NCBI GenBank assembly: GCA_964493635.1
Contig: CAZBOW010000011.1
Span: 1-57,175 of the forward strand
Origin: OLB6 sp964493635
Lineage (GTDB): Bacteria > Bacteroidota > Ignavibacteria > Kapaibacteriales > Kapaibacteriaceae
Reading direction: 5' to 3'
Length of the DNA stretch: 57,175 nt
The notes beneath the pieces were generated by a model, which did no database searches, was not told the origin of the DNA, and saw only the letters and a program-made list of their open reading frames with translations. This document shows positions 26,541 to 34,758 of this stretch, piece after piece (positions within the stretch are counted from its first letter, which is position 1; the number at the start of each line of letters is the position of its first letter). The position numbers and the translations under genes are program-made.

Positions 26541-27755
26541 CGAATAGTGCGTGCGCAGGATGCCCACAATCCGCTCGGCGGCATGTCCATCCCAGAGGGG
26601 TGGAACCCTCCCCTGCTTGGCACCGCCATCCAGGATCTGAGTGACCGCCTGCACAATGGCATGCCGTGTTGGTTGAACCAAGACGTTTGTTCCCAGCTCC
26701 ACGGTGGATGGTCGCTCGGTGCTGGTTCGGGCGGTGACACACGGAACACCCAAGGCCGTGGTCTCCTCCTGAATGCCACCACTATCGGTGACCACGCATC
26801 GAGCCCCCTTCACCAAAGCCAGAAAGTCGATGTATCCAACCGGGTCGATCATGATCAATCCATCGGGACAGGCAATTCCCCATTGGGACAAGTGCTGCCG
26901 CGTACGCGGATGCACAGGAAACACCACCGGCAGAACGGCCGATAGCTGCGCCATGGTGTCCATGAGGTCTGAAAGCTGCTGTTGGTTGTCCACATTACTC
27001 GGACGGTGAAGTGTGGCTAGGAGGTATTCCTGCGGCGACACTCCCAGTGTTGCAAGAATCGGCGACGTGCTCGATCGTGGCAAGGCATAGTGCAACGAGT
27101 CGATCATCGTATTACCCACCATGTGGATGCGGGAGGGGGCTACCCCTTCGCGGAGAAGGTTATCGTAGCCCGACTGTTCGGTAACGAACAGATCGTCGGC
27201 TATGGCATCGGTGGCTAAGCGATTGATCTCCTCTGGCATGGCGCGATCGTTGGAGCGCAGGCCGGCTTCGACGTGTCCGGTGCGAATCCCCATCTTCACG
27301 CTAACCAGGGCACAGGCAATGGTGCTATTAACATCTCCGACCACAATCACGTAGTCGGGTTTGGCCTGCTGGCACACGTCTTCAAAACCGGTCATGACCC
27401 GAGCCGTCTGCTGGGCATGACTTCCCGACCCGACGCCCAAGAACCACGATGGATGGGGCATGTCGAGATCGGCAAAAAAGGCATCACTCATCCGTTGATC
27501 GTAGTGCTGACCCGTGTGCACAATGTGATGGTCGAACATGTCGGCGGCCTGAACCATGGCCCGATGAATGGGGGCAACCTTCATGAAGTTTGGTCGCGCT
27601 CCAACGACGGACAGGACCGTGATCCGTGGTTGGATCCGTGGTTGGATCCNNNNNNNNNNNNNNNNNNNNNNNNNNNNNNNNNNNNNNNNNNNNNNNNNNN
27701 NNNNNNNNNNNNNNNNNNNNNNNNNNNNNNNNNNNNNNNNNNNNNNNNNGATCAT
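26538..27755 (-). CDS. wecB: UDP-N-acetylglucosamine 2-epimerase (non-hydrolysing), contains assembly gap near N-terminus
   Basis: The conserved start region is TVLSVVGARPNFMKVAPIHRA, followed by HTGQHYDQRMS, GDVNSTIA, GHVEAGLRS, EEINRLATD and DSGGIQEE, all diagnostic of WecB. It interconverts UDP-GlcNAc and UDP-ManNAc. The ATG (27753-27755) overlaps the stop of the upstream dehydrogenase by 4 nt (ATGA) and is followed by ATC and then the gap. To the left of the gap the frame reads IQPRIQPRI, a 12-bp array, so the true N-terminus is probably M-(IQPR)n-ITVLSVVG. With the next gene it would supply an N-acetylated mannosamine/uronic acid donor. Confidence 0.93.
   Translation of the reverse strand: MIXXXXXXXXXXXXXXXXXXXXXXXXXXXXXXXXXXIQPRIQPRITVLSVVGARPNFMKVAPIHRAMVQAADMFDHHIVHTGQHYDQRMSDAFFADLDMPHPSWFLGVGSGSHAQQTARVMTGFEDVCQQAKPDYVIVVGDVNSTIACALVSVKMGIRTGHVEAGLRSNDRAMPEEINRLATDAIADDLFVTEQSGYDNLLREGVAPSRIHMVGNTMIDSLHYALPRSSTSPILATLGVSPQEYLLATLHRPSNVDNQQQLSDLMDTMAQLSAVLPVVFPVHPRTRQHLSQWGIACPDGLIMIDPVGYIDFLALVKGARCVVTDSGGIQEETTALGVPCVTARTSTERPSTVELGTNVLVQPTRHAIVQAVTQILDGGAKQGRVPPLWDGHAAERIVGILRTHYS
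27621..27649. repeat. 12-bp tandem array, unit GATCCGTGGTTG (IQPR at the wecB N-terminus)
   Basis: Two full units plus five bases of a third run straight into the assembly gap. On the minus strand it encodes IQPRIQPRI directly ahead of the conserved WecB domain. The bases right of the gap (GATC) continue the unit, so the array likely fills the gap. Confidence 0.85.
27650..27749. other. Assembly gap (100 N) in the wecB 5' end
   Basis: Exactly 100 N lying within the 12-bp array directly behind the wecB start codon. True length unknown. Confidence 0.95.
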
Positions 27756-29125
27756 TGGCCATCTCCGAGCAGAACAATGTTCTTCTTCGAGACGACATGT
27801 TTGGTAGCATTTCGCGTATCAATCACCACCTTGGCGTTGGCGGCAATCATGGGATAATCGAAGGATGTGTGGTCGGTTGTAATCACCACGATATCGTACT
27901 TCTTCACCACCGAAGGAGTCAGCGAGCGTACCGATGAGAGTGTGGTGCCAGCAACGTGGACCTTCGGAATAAAGGGGTCGTGGTACGACACATGTCGGAA
28001 CCCGTCCTCAAAGAGCAACTCGGCCACCTTCAGTGCCGGTGAGTGCCGAAGATCATCCACATCACGCTTGAAGGCCATACCCAGCAAGAGAACCTTGGCA
28101 TCCTTCATGGCAATCGGCTGCTTGGCAACTTCGCGCTCGATCATCGAACGCACGTAGAATGGCATCGACTCATTGACCTCGGCGGCAAGCGTCACGAAGT
28201 TGGTGACGAAATCCTTTTCGCGAGCCATCCAGCTCAGGTAGTAAGGGTCGATCAGAATGCAGTGCCCACCGATACCCGGTCCCGGGTAGAATGGCATGAA
28301 GCCAAAGGGTTTGGTGGATGCTGCATCAACGACCTCCCAAATGTTCACTCCAATGCGATCGCAGAGCTGGGCCAGTTCGTTCACCAGCGCAATGTTGACG
28401 CTCCGAAAGATGTTCTCAAGGAGCTTTTCCATCTCGGCCACCCGTGGCGACGAAACGGCAACCACTTCGGAAATGATGCGCTGGTTGATCGCTACGGCAA
28501 CCTCGGTACAGGCCGGTGTAACGCCCCCTACCACAACGGGGGTATTGGACGTATTCCACTTTTGATTGCCGGGATCGATACGTTCGGGTGAAAATGCCAG
28601 GAAGTAGTCCGTTCCACAACGAAGCGACGTAGCGTCCAACAACGGCTTGACGTAGGAGTCGGTGGTTCCGGGAAACGTTGTACTCTTCAGAATGACCAGC
28701 TGACCCTTGTGCAGAATCTTGGCAATGGCCGACGTAGCCGCAACGATATGCGAGATATCGGGATCTTTGTTGTCTGTAAACGGCGTTGGGACGCAGATAT
28801 AGATGACGTCGCACGTGGCCAGCTCACCAAAATCCGTTGTTGAATGCAGCATACCGTTCTTGACCACCGCACGGATTTCCGACGAGCTCAAATCCTGAAT
28901 ATAATTCTTCCCCTTCTGCAGCGAGGCTACCTTTCGAGGGTCGACGTCGACCCCCAGAGTTGGTACTCCTGCCTTGGCAAACTCTAGGGCCAGGGGCAGT
29001 CCTACGTAGCCAAGGCCAACGACACCCACACGGCACGTTCCGGTGGTGATGGCACGCAGGAGCGTGCGGTGAGATGTTCCCCCGGCCGTGGTTGTCTTCG
29101 TTGACGTTGTTGGTTTTCTTGGCAT
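27752..29125 (-). CDS. Nucleotide-sugar 6-dehydrogenase (UDP-GlcNAc/ManNAc dehydrogenase, WbpA/TviB/WecC type)
   Basis: 457 residues. NAD-binding motif VGVVGLGYVGLPLALEFA; catalytic region FSPERIDPGN and GPGIGGHCILIDPYYL with the nucleophilic cysteine; C-terminal FKRDVDDLRHSPALKVAELL. These enzymes oxidise the C6 hydroxyl of UDP-HexNAc to the uronic acid. FSPERIDPGN is nearer to WbpA/TviB than to WecC, from memory. ATG 29125 is chosen; a GTG two codons upstream is possible. The basic Thr-rich first 25 residues are not conserved-looking. The stop overlaps the wecB start. Confidence 0.92.
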   Translation of the reverse strand: MPRKPTTSTKTTTAGGTSHRTLLRAITTGTCRVGVVGLGYVGLPLALEFAKAGVPTLGVDVDPRKVASLQKGKNYIQDLSSSEIRAVVKNGMLHSTTDFGELATCDVIYICVPTPFTDNKDPDISHIVAATSAIAKILHKGQLVILKSTTFPGTTDSYVKPLLDATSLRCGTDYFLAFSPERIDPGNQKWNTSNTPVVVGGVTPACTEVAVAINQRIISEVVAVSSPRVAEMEKLLENIFRSVNIALVNELAQLCDRIGVNIWEVVDAASTKPFGFMPFYPGPGIGGHCILIDPYYLSWMAREKDFVTNFVTLAAEVNESMPFYVRSMIEREVAKQPIAMKDAKVLLLGMAFKRDVDDLRHSPALKVAELLFEDGFRHVSYHDPFIPKVHVAGTTLSSVRSLTPSVVKKYDIVVITTDHTSFDYPMIAANAKVVIDTRNATKHVVSKKNIVLLGDGQ

Positions 29126-29134
29126 GTGCACTTT

Positions 29135-30148
29135 CTAAAACGTCGACTGATAATGGTGTTCGTAGTACGTCCGGTAGCTGCCGTCTCGCACGGCGGCGCA
29201 CCAAGCGCTGTGCTCCTGATACCATGTAATCGTAGCCGCAAGTCCTTCCCCGAACTCCACCTGTGGGGTCCAGCGCAGTTCGCGCTGCGCCTTCGTGATC
29301 GCCAAGGCATAGCGGCGGTCGTGACCGGGACGGTCGGAGACGTACTCTAGCAGCGACGGTGAGCCCCCTACATGGCGGACGATTTCGGTTGCAAGTTCCA
29401 CATTCTCGCGCTCGCAGGCTCCGCCGAAATGGTAGATCTCGCCCGAGCGGCCATGTTCCAAGGCGGCAATGATTCCGGCGCAGTGGTCATCAACGTGGAT
29501 CCAGTCTCGACGCTGCCGACCGTCGCCATAGATCGGCAACGTCCGGCCTTCGATGGCGTTGACAATCATCAGCGGGATGAACTTTTCCGGAAACTGATAT
29601 GGTCCGTAGTTGTTGGTGCAGCGCGTGATGATCGCATCCATCCCGTAGGTACGGACAAAGGCCTGAACAACGAGATCCGATGCCGCTTTCGACGCCGCAT
29701 ATGGCGATGATGGTCGTAGTGGTTGTTCTTCGCTGTAGGGTTCGGCATCGATCGGCACGTCGCCGTACACCTCATCGGTAGAGATGTGGACAAACCGACG
29801 CACCGAGGCGTCGCGCGCGGCCTCCAACAGAACGGTTGTCCCACCAACATTCGTATCGATAAAGGGCTGCGCCGAGGCGATCGATCGATCAACATGAGAT
29901 TCGGCCGCAAGATGTAGGACGGTATCGACGGCATACTCTGCCATCACGCGACGCACTAGATCACGATCGGTGATCGATCCGCGCACAAAGACACACGACG
30001 AGCCATCAAGAAGTCCCTCGAGATTGCCAAGATTACCGGCATAGGTCAGCGCATCCAGGACGACCAACGGCCCGTACCCCTGTGCTCGCATTGCGCGAAC
30101 CAGGTTACTTCCGATAAAGCCAGCACCGCCGGTGATGAGAATCGACAT
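29135..30148 (-). CDS. rmlB: dTDP-glucose 4,6-dehydratase
   Basis: 337 residues, extended SDR fold. Motifs are TGGAGFIGSN, HLAAESHVDRSI, STDEVYGDV, the YxxxK pair in SPYAASKAASD, and RRDWIHVDDHC. It converts dTDP-glucose to dTDP-4-keto-6-deoxyglucose, precursor of rhamnose and other deoxysugars. rmlA, rmlC and rmlD are not in the window. It is the first gene of the minus-strand polysaccharide run. A weak box TAATTTCA (30154-30161) lies 5 nt before the ATG, so it may head a leaderless transcript. Confidence 0.95.
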   Translation of the reverse strand: MSILITGGAGFIGSNLVRAMRAQGYGPLVVLDALTYAGNLGNLEGLLDGSSCVFVRGSITDRDLVRRVMAEYAVDTVLHLAAESHVDRSIASAQPFIDTNVGGTTVLLEAARDASVRRFVHISTDEVYGDVPIDAEPYSEEQPLRPSSPYAASKAASDLVVQAFVRTYGMDAIITRCTNNYGPYQFPEKFIPLMIVNAIEGRTLPIYGDGRQRRDWIHVDDHCAGIIAALEHGRSGEIYHFGGACERENVELATEIVRHVGGSPSLLEYVSDRPGHDRRYALAITKAQRELRWTPQVEFGEGLAATITWYQEHSAWCAAVRDGSYRTYYEHHYQSTF

Positions 30149-30184
30149 CGGCGTGAAATTACGACTTTCTCAGTCAGGTCTGAG

Positions 30185-31808
30185 TCACGATTGAGGCTCC
30201 CGACCGATCAAACGCAGCACGCTGGCAGCCAATGATGGGACGGTATCTGAGTATGTCAGCAGAGTGCAGTCCGAGGCGATCTCGTCGATGCCGTAAGGAC
30301 TTCCAGCAGCCACCACGATTCGTGGTCTACCAGCCGACAGCGCGTCAAGAACCTCCGCCAATCGATCCTGCCCAGGGATGCCACCCGCCACGCCGCCGCG
30401 ATGAGCAACGGCCCGTCCAAAGAACGCAAAGACCACAACCTCTGCGTCCTGTGTCCCCTCGATCAGTCCGGCAAGGTCCCGGTCGGCGATCGTACCGTCG
30501 ATGTAGCCCATATCGATGTCGAGCTCCGTGGCCTGGGCCAGATAATGGAACCACGTAGTGGCCGTGTCGGCATCGCGTTCATCGATCACCGCGAAGACAG
30601 CCACGCGCTCGAATTGCTGCAGCGGCAAGTGCGTCGGATCACCTGCGACGTGGATGGCTACGGATGCGGCCTGCAGCGCCATCATCGCATGCGCTTGCTG
30701 GTCCACCGGCAGCACGGANNNNNNNNNNNNNNNNNNNNNNNNNNNNNNNNNNNNNNNNNNNNNNNNNNNNNNNNNNNNNNNNNNNNNNNNNNNNNNNNNN
30801 NNNNNNNNNNNNNNNNNNCGGCAGCACGGAGTCCGTCCGACCATACCTACGGCGGACGCTCTGCCATCGCCGTTCACTCTTGGCGATGTGATCCTCCGAG
30901 ATGCGCCCTTCCAGGGCCGCCTCAACCAAGGCATCAATTGCGGCATCGGGATCGGCGGGCAACAGCACCACGTCGCAGCCTGCCACGACGGCAAGCACCG
31001 CAGCCTGACCCGACGTCCACTGCGTCGTAATGGCTCCCATATCCAGAGCGTCGGTTGTAATCAAACCGTCGAATCCCCATTCCGTGCGCACCAGACCCGT
31101 GACAATCTCTGCCGAGAGCGACGCCGGCAGAGCCGGATCCAGTGCGGGAATCATCAGATGCCCCATCATCAGGGACCCAACATCGGCCGTAATCGCCGCC
31201 TGAAACGGCAGGTATTCGCGACACTCCAGATCCGATCGGGATAGCGTTAGAACTGGGAGCGACAGATGACTGTCCACAGTAGTTGCTCCATGGCCCGGTA
31301 CGTGTTTGGCACAGGCAAGAACGCCACCGCTCTGCAGCCCTCGAACAAAGGCTGCAACATGTGGACTGACTGCGTCCGGATTCTCCCCGAAGGCTCGGGT
31401 GTTTACAATCGGATTGTGCCGATTGGAGTTCATATCGGCCACGGGAGCCCAGTTCCAGTGGACGCCCAAGGCCCGCATTTCCCGTGCAATCGCCGAGGCG
31501 ATGTGTTCAGTGATTCCGGGAGATGTTGCACCCAAGGCCATGGCGCGCGGGAAGGCAATCCCACCGTCCCGCAATCGCATCGGAAGCCCATACTCGTAGT
31601 CTGCTCCGAGGAACAGGCGCTCGGGACTATGGCGTTGCAGGTCGCCGATCATGGCGGCCGTTTCGGCCAACGTTCCAGAAAAGAGTCCAAAGGCTCGAAC
31701 GCCTCGATCAATCAGGGCATAGGCCTGCTGGCGGTACGAGGCATCGTGCCATTGGTCGGCATCCAGGCGAGGCATCACAAGGCTGGCGAGGCGAGATTCT
31801 ACGGTCAT
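30185..31808 (-). CDS. nagZ: GH3 beta-N-acetylhexosaminidase (NagZ-type), contains assembly gap
   Basis: The catalytic domain carries FLGADYEYGLPMRL, GVHWNWAPVADMN, the NagZ-type acid/base loop KHVPGHGATTVDSH and the presumed nucleophile in LITTDALDMGAI. NagZ releases GlcNAc from muropeptides or related glycans. After the catalytic domain the frame reaches SVLP, the gap, SVLP again, and a GH3-type C-terminal domain of about 170 residues in another frame; the shift is due to the 100-N placeholder. No signal peptide is visible, so it is probably cytoplasmic. The start ATG 31808 is supported by a TAATTTAG box 5 nt upstream. Confidence 0.85.
30707..30830. repeat. 12-bp tandem array interrupted by assembly gap (SVLP in NagZ)
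   Basis: The 12-mer CGGCAGCACGGA is the last sequence before (30707-30718) and the first after (30819-30830) the N run, reading SVLP on the minus strand. The shared flank is exactly one 12-bp unit. Confidence 0.6.
30719..30818. other. Assembly gap (100 N) in nagZ
   Basis: Exactly 100 N between two copies of the same 12-mer, at the junction of the two GH3 domains. Confidence 0.95.
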
Positions 31809-31813
31809 ACCCA

Positions 31814-31821
31814 CTAAATTA
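31814..31821 (-). promoter_or_regulatory. TAATTTAG promoter-like box 5 nt upstream of nagZ
   Basis: One mismatch to TAnnTTTG, in the context CGTAATTTAG, 5 nt from the ATG. Fits the short-spacing group of boxes. Confidence 0.4.
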
Positions 31822-31877
31822 CGTGGCACGATGCGCATACTGTAACATCCCACCGACGACCCGGTCACTGCACACGG

Positions 31878-32450
31878 ATGGATCCTATTCTCACCACGCT
31901 CGATCCTGCCGATCAGGATCTCTTCTGCCAGTTGTCGGCCGGCGACATGCAGGCCCAAAAGGCATTAGCGGTACTCTATCGGCGGTACGCCCAGCGGATC
32001 TACACCTATTGTCGCAAGATCATCGGTGATGGACAGGTTGCCGAGGATCTGCTGCAGGATACCTTCGTGAAATTTTTCGATGCCGGTCGTCAGGGCCGGA
32101 ACGTGGAGAATGTCCCAGCCTACCTGCTGACGATTGCGCGCAACCTGTGCTTTACGCACCAGGTTCGAGCCAAGCGCCAGTTCGTGCCGTTCGAAGACGT
32201 CCACTGGGTGGACGCCGATGTTCCCTACGAACAGCGGGAATTGCTGCAGCTGATTCAGACATCGCTGGAGCTGCTGCCCGATGAGTATCGCGAGGCCTTT
32301 GTTCTGCGCGAATACAACGGCCTAAGCTATGCTGAGATCGCCGAGGTGATCGGACAGTCGGTCGACCTTGTCAAGGTGAGAATTTTCCGAGCCAAGAAGA
32401 AACTGCGAGAGATTCTCGCCCCCTACCTTCACGATTTGAATCAACAGTAG
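31878..32450 (+). CDS. ECF RNA polymerase sigma factor
   Basis: 190 residues with the two ECF regions: sigma2 (YRRYAQRIYTYCRKIIGDGQ, then AEDLLQDTFVKFF and the -10 recognition helix around ENVPAYLLTIARN) and sigma4 (LELLPDEYREAFVLREYNG, SYAEIAEVIGQS, VKVRIFRAKKKL). Region 3 is absent as usual. It is followed 16 nt later by a membrane anti-sigma-like protein and a lipoprotein, forming a self-contained regulatory unit. The target regulon is unknown. Confidence 0.93.
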   Translation: MDPILTTLDPADQDLFCQLSAGDMQAQKALAVLYRRYAQRIYTYCRKIIGDGQVAEDLLQDTFVKFFDAGRQGRNVENVPAYLLTIARNLCFTHQVRAKRQFVPFEDVHWVDADVPYEQRELLQLIQTSLELLPDEYREAFVLREYNGLSYAEIAEVIGQSVDLVKVRIFRAKKKLREILAPYLHDLNQQ

Positions 32451-32466
32451 ACGTACAACACGACCT

Positions 32467-33651
32467 ATGACATCATCACATCACTTCTCGTCGGAAGAGG
32501 CCCTCGATGCCTTCCTGGATGGAGAGCTCCCATTGGCGAGCGAACAGGAGCTGTTCGACGAGCTACAGTCCTCTGCCGAACTCCGAACGATCCTACGAGA
32601 CACGCTGTCCATTCGCCGGGCCGTGCATCGCGACTCCATGATGCCGCCAATCGGCGGTGAAGCTGCGTTACTTTCGGCCGTGGGACTGCCCGCAGGCATT
32701 GCTCCTCCTGCGGCGACGGTAGCGGGATCGAGCATGATTAGTTCGCGCCTGACACCCATGCTGACCGCTGTAGGGGGCTTAGTGGCCGGGTATTTCCTAG
32801 CTACCGCCATCGTCAACAACGCCCCCCCCGCGAGGGACTCTGCACCGCCCGCTGCGGCAGCAGTAGCGGCAGAAGCAGCGGCATCGCCCGCACCCCCCGT
32901 GGCCATCGCTCCCGACACCGTCTATGCGGTGCGCTACGTAGCCGTTGCCGCTGGCCCTGCGCAAGCAGAGGCTCAAGCAGAAGCTCCAGCAGAAGCTTCA
33001 GCAGAAACTCCAGCAGTTGTTTCGTCCATGCAGGAGCAACAGCCACCGTCGCTCCAGCTCCAACACTGGATGCAGACTGACGCTCCAGCGCTTGCCGTGG
33101 TACCAAGCATTGATCACCCAGCGCTGTTGGCAACGCATTCCTCGGCCGTGCCGGTCACCTTCCGAGCACGGTCGCTTTCCAGCGGACTGCCGTCGACCGA
33201 GCCAACACCGGCTTCGGTGCGAGACGCCATCCTGCCGAATACGTCGTTCGGCTTGTTGTTGCCGATCAACCAACACCACGCCGTTGGTGTAGAGATGGGC
33301 ACCGAATCATTCCGGCAACAGTTCACGGGAACGGCCAATGATCGACAAGTGCAGTACACCCAGACCCCCGTCCTGTTCTGGATGGGAGCGTCGTACCGGT
33401 GGACACCCATGGAGTTCTCGTTTCTTCCCGGCCTGATGCCCGTGCTCGATGCCACCGTAGGCGTTGCCGTCCAGCAGGGACCCCTCGCTCGTGCCAGTGT
33501 GGGCCTTCAATACCAACCCGTGGGCCCCTTGCAGATCACTGTTGGCCTTGACGCCGCTGCCTTACTGTATCGCCACGAGGGCACGTGGTTCTCATCGACA
33601 AAATGGGGCCCCGTCATCGGCTTGGGCTTCAATCTGGGAGCACTGCGATGA
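32467..33651 (+). CDS. Putative transmembrane anti-sigma factor with a C-terminal beta-barrel-like domain
   Basis: 394 residues. The N-terminus (EEALDAFLDGELPLASEQEL, about residues 10-50) resembles anti-sigma domains, without zinc-binding His/Cys residues. One membrane helix spans about 96-116 (MLTAVGGLVAGYFLATAIV). A long Ala/Pro/Glu-rich stretch with a 12-bp tandem repeat (QAEA/PAEA/SAET, about residues 166-185) follows. The last about 140 residues alternate hydrophobic and polar residues in strands (ARASVGLQYQPVGPLQITVG, GPVIGLGFNLGALR), like an outer-membrane or periplasmic beta domain. Role is inferred from position next to the sigma factor. Its TGA overlaps the ATG of the next gene. 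Confidence 0.65.
   Translation: MTSSHHFSSEEALDAFLDGELPLASEQELFDELQSSAELRTILRDTLSIRRAVHRDSMMPPIGGEAALLSAVGLPAGIAPPAATVAGSSMISSRLTPMLTAVGGLVAGYFLATAIVNNAPPARDSAPPAAAAVAAEAAASPAPPVAIAPDTVYAVRYVAVAAGPAQAEAQAEAPAEASAETPAVVSSMQEQQPPSLQLQHWMQTDAPALAVVPSIDHPALLATHSSAVPVTFRARSLSSGLPSTEPTPASVRDAILPNTSFGLLLPINQHHAVGVEMGTESFRQQFTGTANDRQVQYTQTPVLFWMGASYRWTPMEFSFLPGLMPVLDATVGVAVQQGPLARASVGLQYQPVGPLQITVGLDAAALLYRHEGTWFSSTKWGPVIGLGFNLGALR
32962..33009. repeat. 12-bp tandem array, unit CAAGCAGAAGCT-like, four copies (anti-sigma linker)
   Basis: Units CAAGCAGAGGCT, CAAGCAGAAGCT, CCAGCAGAAGCT and TCAGCAGAAACT, then a degenerate fifth. They encode QAEA-QAEA-PAEA-SAET in the presumed periplasmic linker. More diverged than the other arrays, so probably older or selected as linker. 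Confidence 0.8.
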
Positions 33652-34250
33652 ACCGTCCGATACAAACCGTACTGTTGATCGTTGCCATGGCCATCGGTTC
33701 GTGCACGTCGCCGTTGGAACTGGACGTTGATCGCGATGCGACGTTCATCGATGGCTCGGCACATCCCAAGCGCGTGTCGGTGTACTACCACTTTGCCGAT
33801 AGTGCCTACGAGGCCATTATCGTCGATCCAGCATGGCTCGAAACCGTCTGGATCGAGCGCAACGCCGCGCCCGGCACTTCGGATGGCTATGCCTATACCG
33901 TAACGATTCCACAACTGGTCTTTGAGATTCCACAAACGATTCGCCCGTCGAAAGATCGCCCAGTGATGATCCACAGCTTTAGTTTGTCGTGTCGGAAGCA
34001 GAAGGCGGACGGTCAGTTTCGCTACTGCGTTAATCCGGGCTCGTGGATTCGCGGACTCATCTTCGACGAACGCGGCGGCGATCCGGAACCATTCCAGTGG
34101 CTCGCCGACGAACGTGGACGCCAGGTACGACTCGCCTTCTTTGCCGTGCCGGAGCAGAGGATCATCAAGGGGTCGATCCAGCTGGCCGTGGTTGAGCCGC
34201 GCGGCCAGAAGTTCAGCACCTATCGAGCACTCATGACGCTGGAATATTAG
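33648..34250 (+). CDS. Putative lipoprotein of unknown function in the sigma/anti-sigma unit
   Basis: 200 residues starting MNRPIQTVLLIVAMAIGSC, a type II signal peptide with lipobox AIGSC. The mature part has no domain I recognise; it contains two cysteines (SFSLSCRKQK and FRYCVNPG) that could form a disulfide and looks strand-rich. The ATG overlaps the stop of the anti-sigma-like gene (ATGA), indicating translational coupling and a shared role, perhaps in envelope sensing. It overlaps the convergent thioesterase by 20 nt. Confidence 0.75.
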   Translation: MNRPIQTVLLIVAMAIGSCTSPLELDVDRDATFIDGSAHPKRVSVYYHFADSAYEAIIVDPAWLETVWIERNAAPGTSDGYAYTVTIPQLVFEIPQTIRPSKDRPVMIHSFSLSCRKQKADGQFRYCVNPGSWIRGLIFDERGGDPEPFQWLADERGRQVRLAFFAVPEQRIIKGSIQLAVVEPRGQKFSTYRALMTLEY

Positions 34251-34758
34251 AGCCGTCGGAGTCCTCTTCCCAGCGGACGTTGTCGCCCTCGAACTCACGA
34301 ACAAGCTCGCGGTAGGCATCCGGAATACGCTCGGGGCGGTGAGTTGCCGGATTGAGATGCACTAACACACCGCGCGCTACCGCCAGCAACGTTCCGTTAT
34401 CGTGCCGAATGACATGCTCAAATCCGAAGGACGAGTTCCGAACCCATGGAATGCGGGTAAACACCGTGTACGGGTCGTCGAATTGTGCCGGTGTATGGTA
34501 GTCGATCTCGGCGCGTACAACCACAAAGCGGTGCTTGGTGACAAAGCTCTGACGGTCGATCGGCACCCCAATATCCCGGAAGTATTCGATCCGAGCTGCC
34601 TCTAGCCAGTACAGGTAGACGGCATTATGGACGATGCTCTGACGATCAACGTCGTAGGAGCGTACCCGACTGTGGAGTCGGTGATGGAACTGACCATAGC
34701 CCTCCACGTTCGTGGACTGATGGTCGATGGTTGCCTCGTTCTTATCAGCTGTTGCCAT
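34231..34758 (-). CDS. Acyl-CoA thioesterase, YbgC/FadM-type hotdog fold
   Basis: 175 residues. RSYDVDRQSIVHNAVYLYWL and EAARIEYFRDIG match the 4-hydroxybenzoyl-CoA thioesterase/YbgC family motif with its catalytic aspartate region. It hydrolyses acyl-CoA thioesters; chain preference is unknown. ATG 34758 is chosen over a GTG three codons upstream (34767). The N-terminus overlaps the threonine aldolase 3' end by 14 nt. A perfect TATCTTTG box lies 16 nt upstream inside the aldolase coding region, so an internal promoter is possible. Confidence 0.88.
   Translation of the reverse strand: MATADKNEATIDHQSTNVEGYGQFHHRLHSRVRSYDVDRQSIVHNAVYLYWLEAARIEYFRDIGVPIDRQSFVTKHRFVVVRAEIDYHTPAQFDDPYTVFTRIPWVRNSSFGFEHVIRHDNGTLLAVARGVLVHLNPATHRPERIPDAYRELVREFEGDNVRWEEDSDGSNIPAS

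Noticed and set aside
30185..31808. nagZ as a frameshifted pseudogene
   Set aside because: The frame changes only across the 100-N gap, and both halves encode intact, adjacent GH3 domains.
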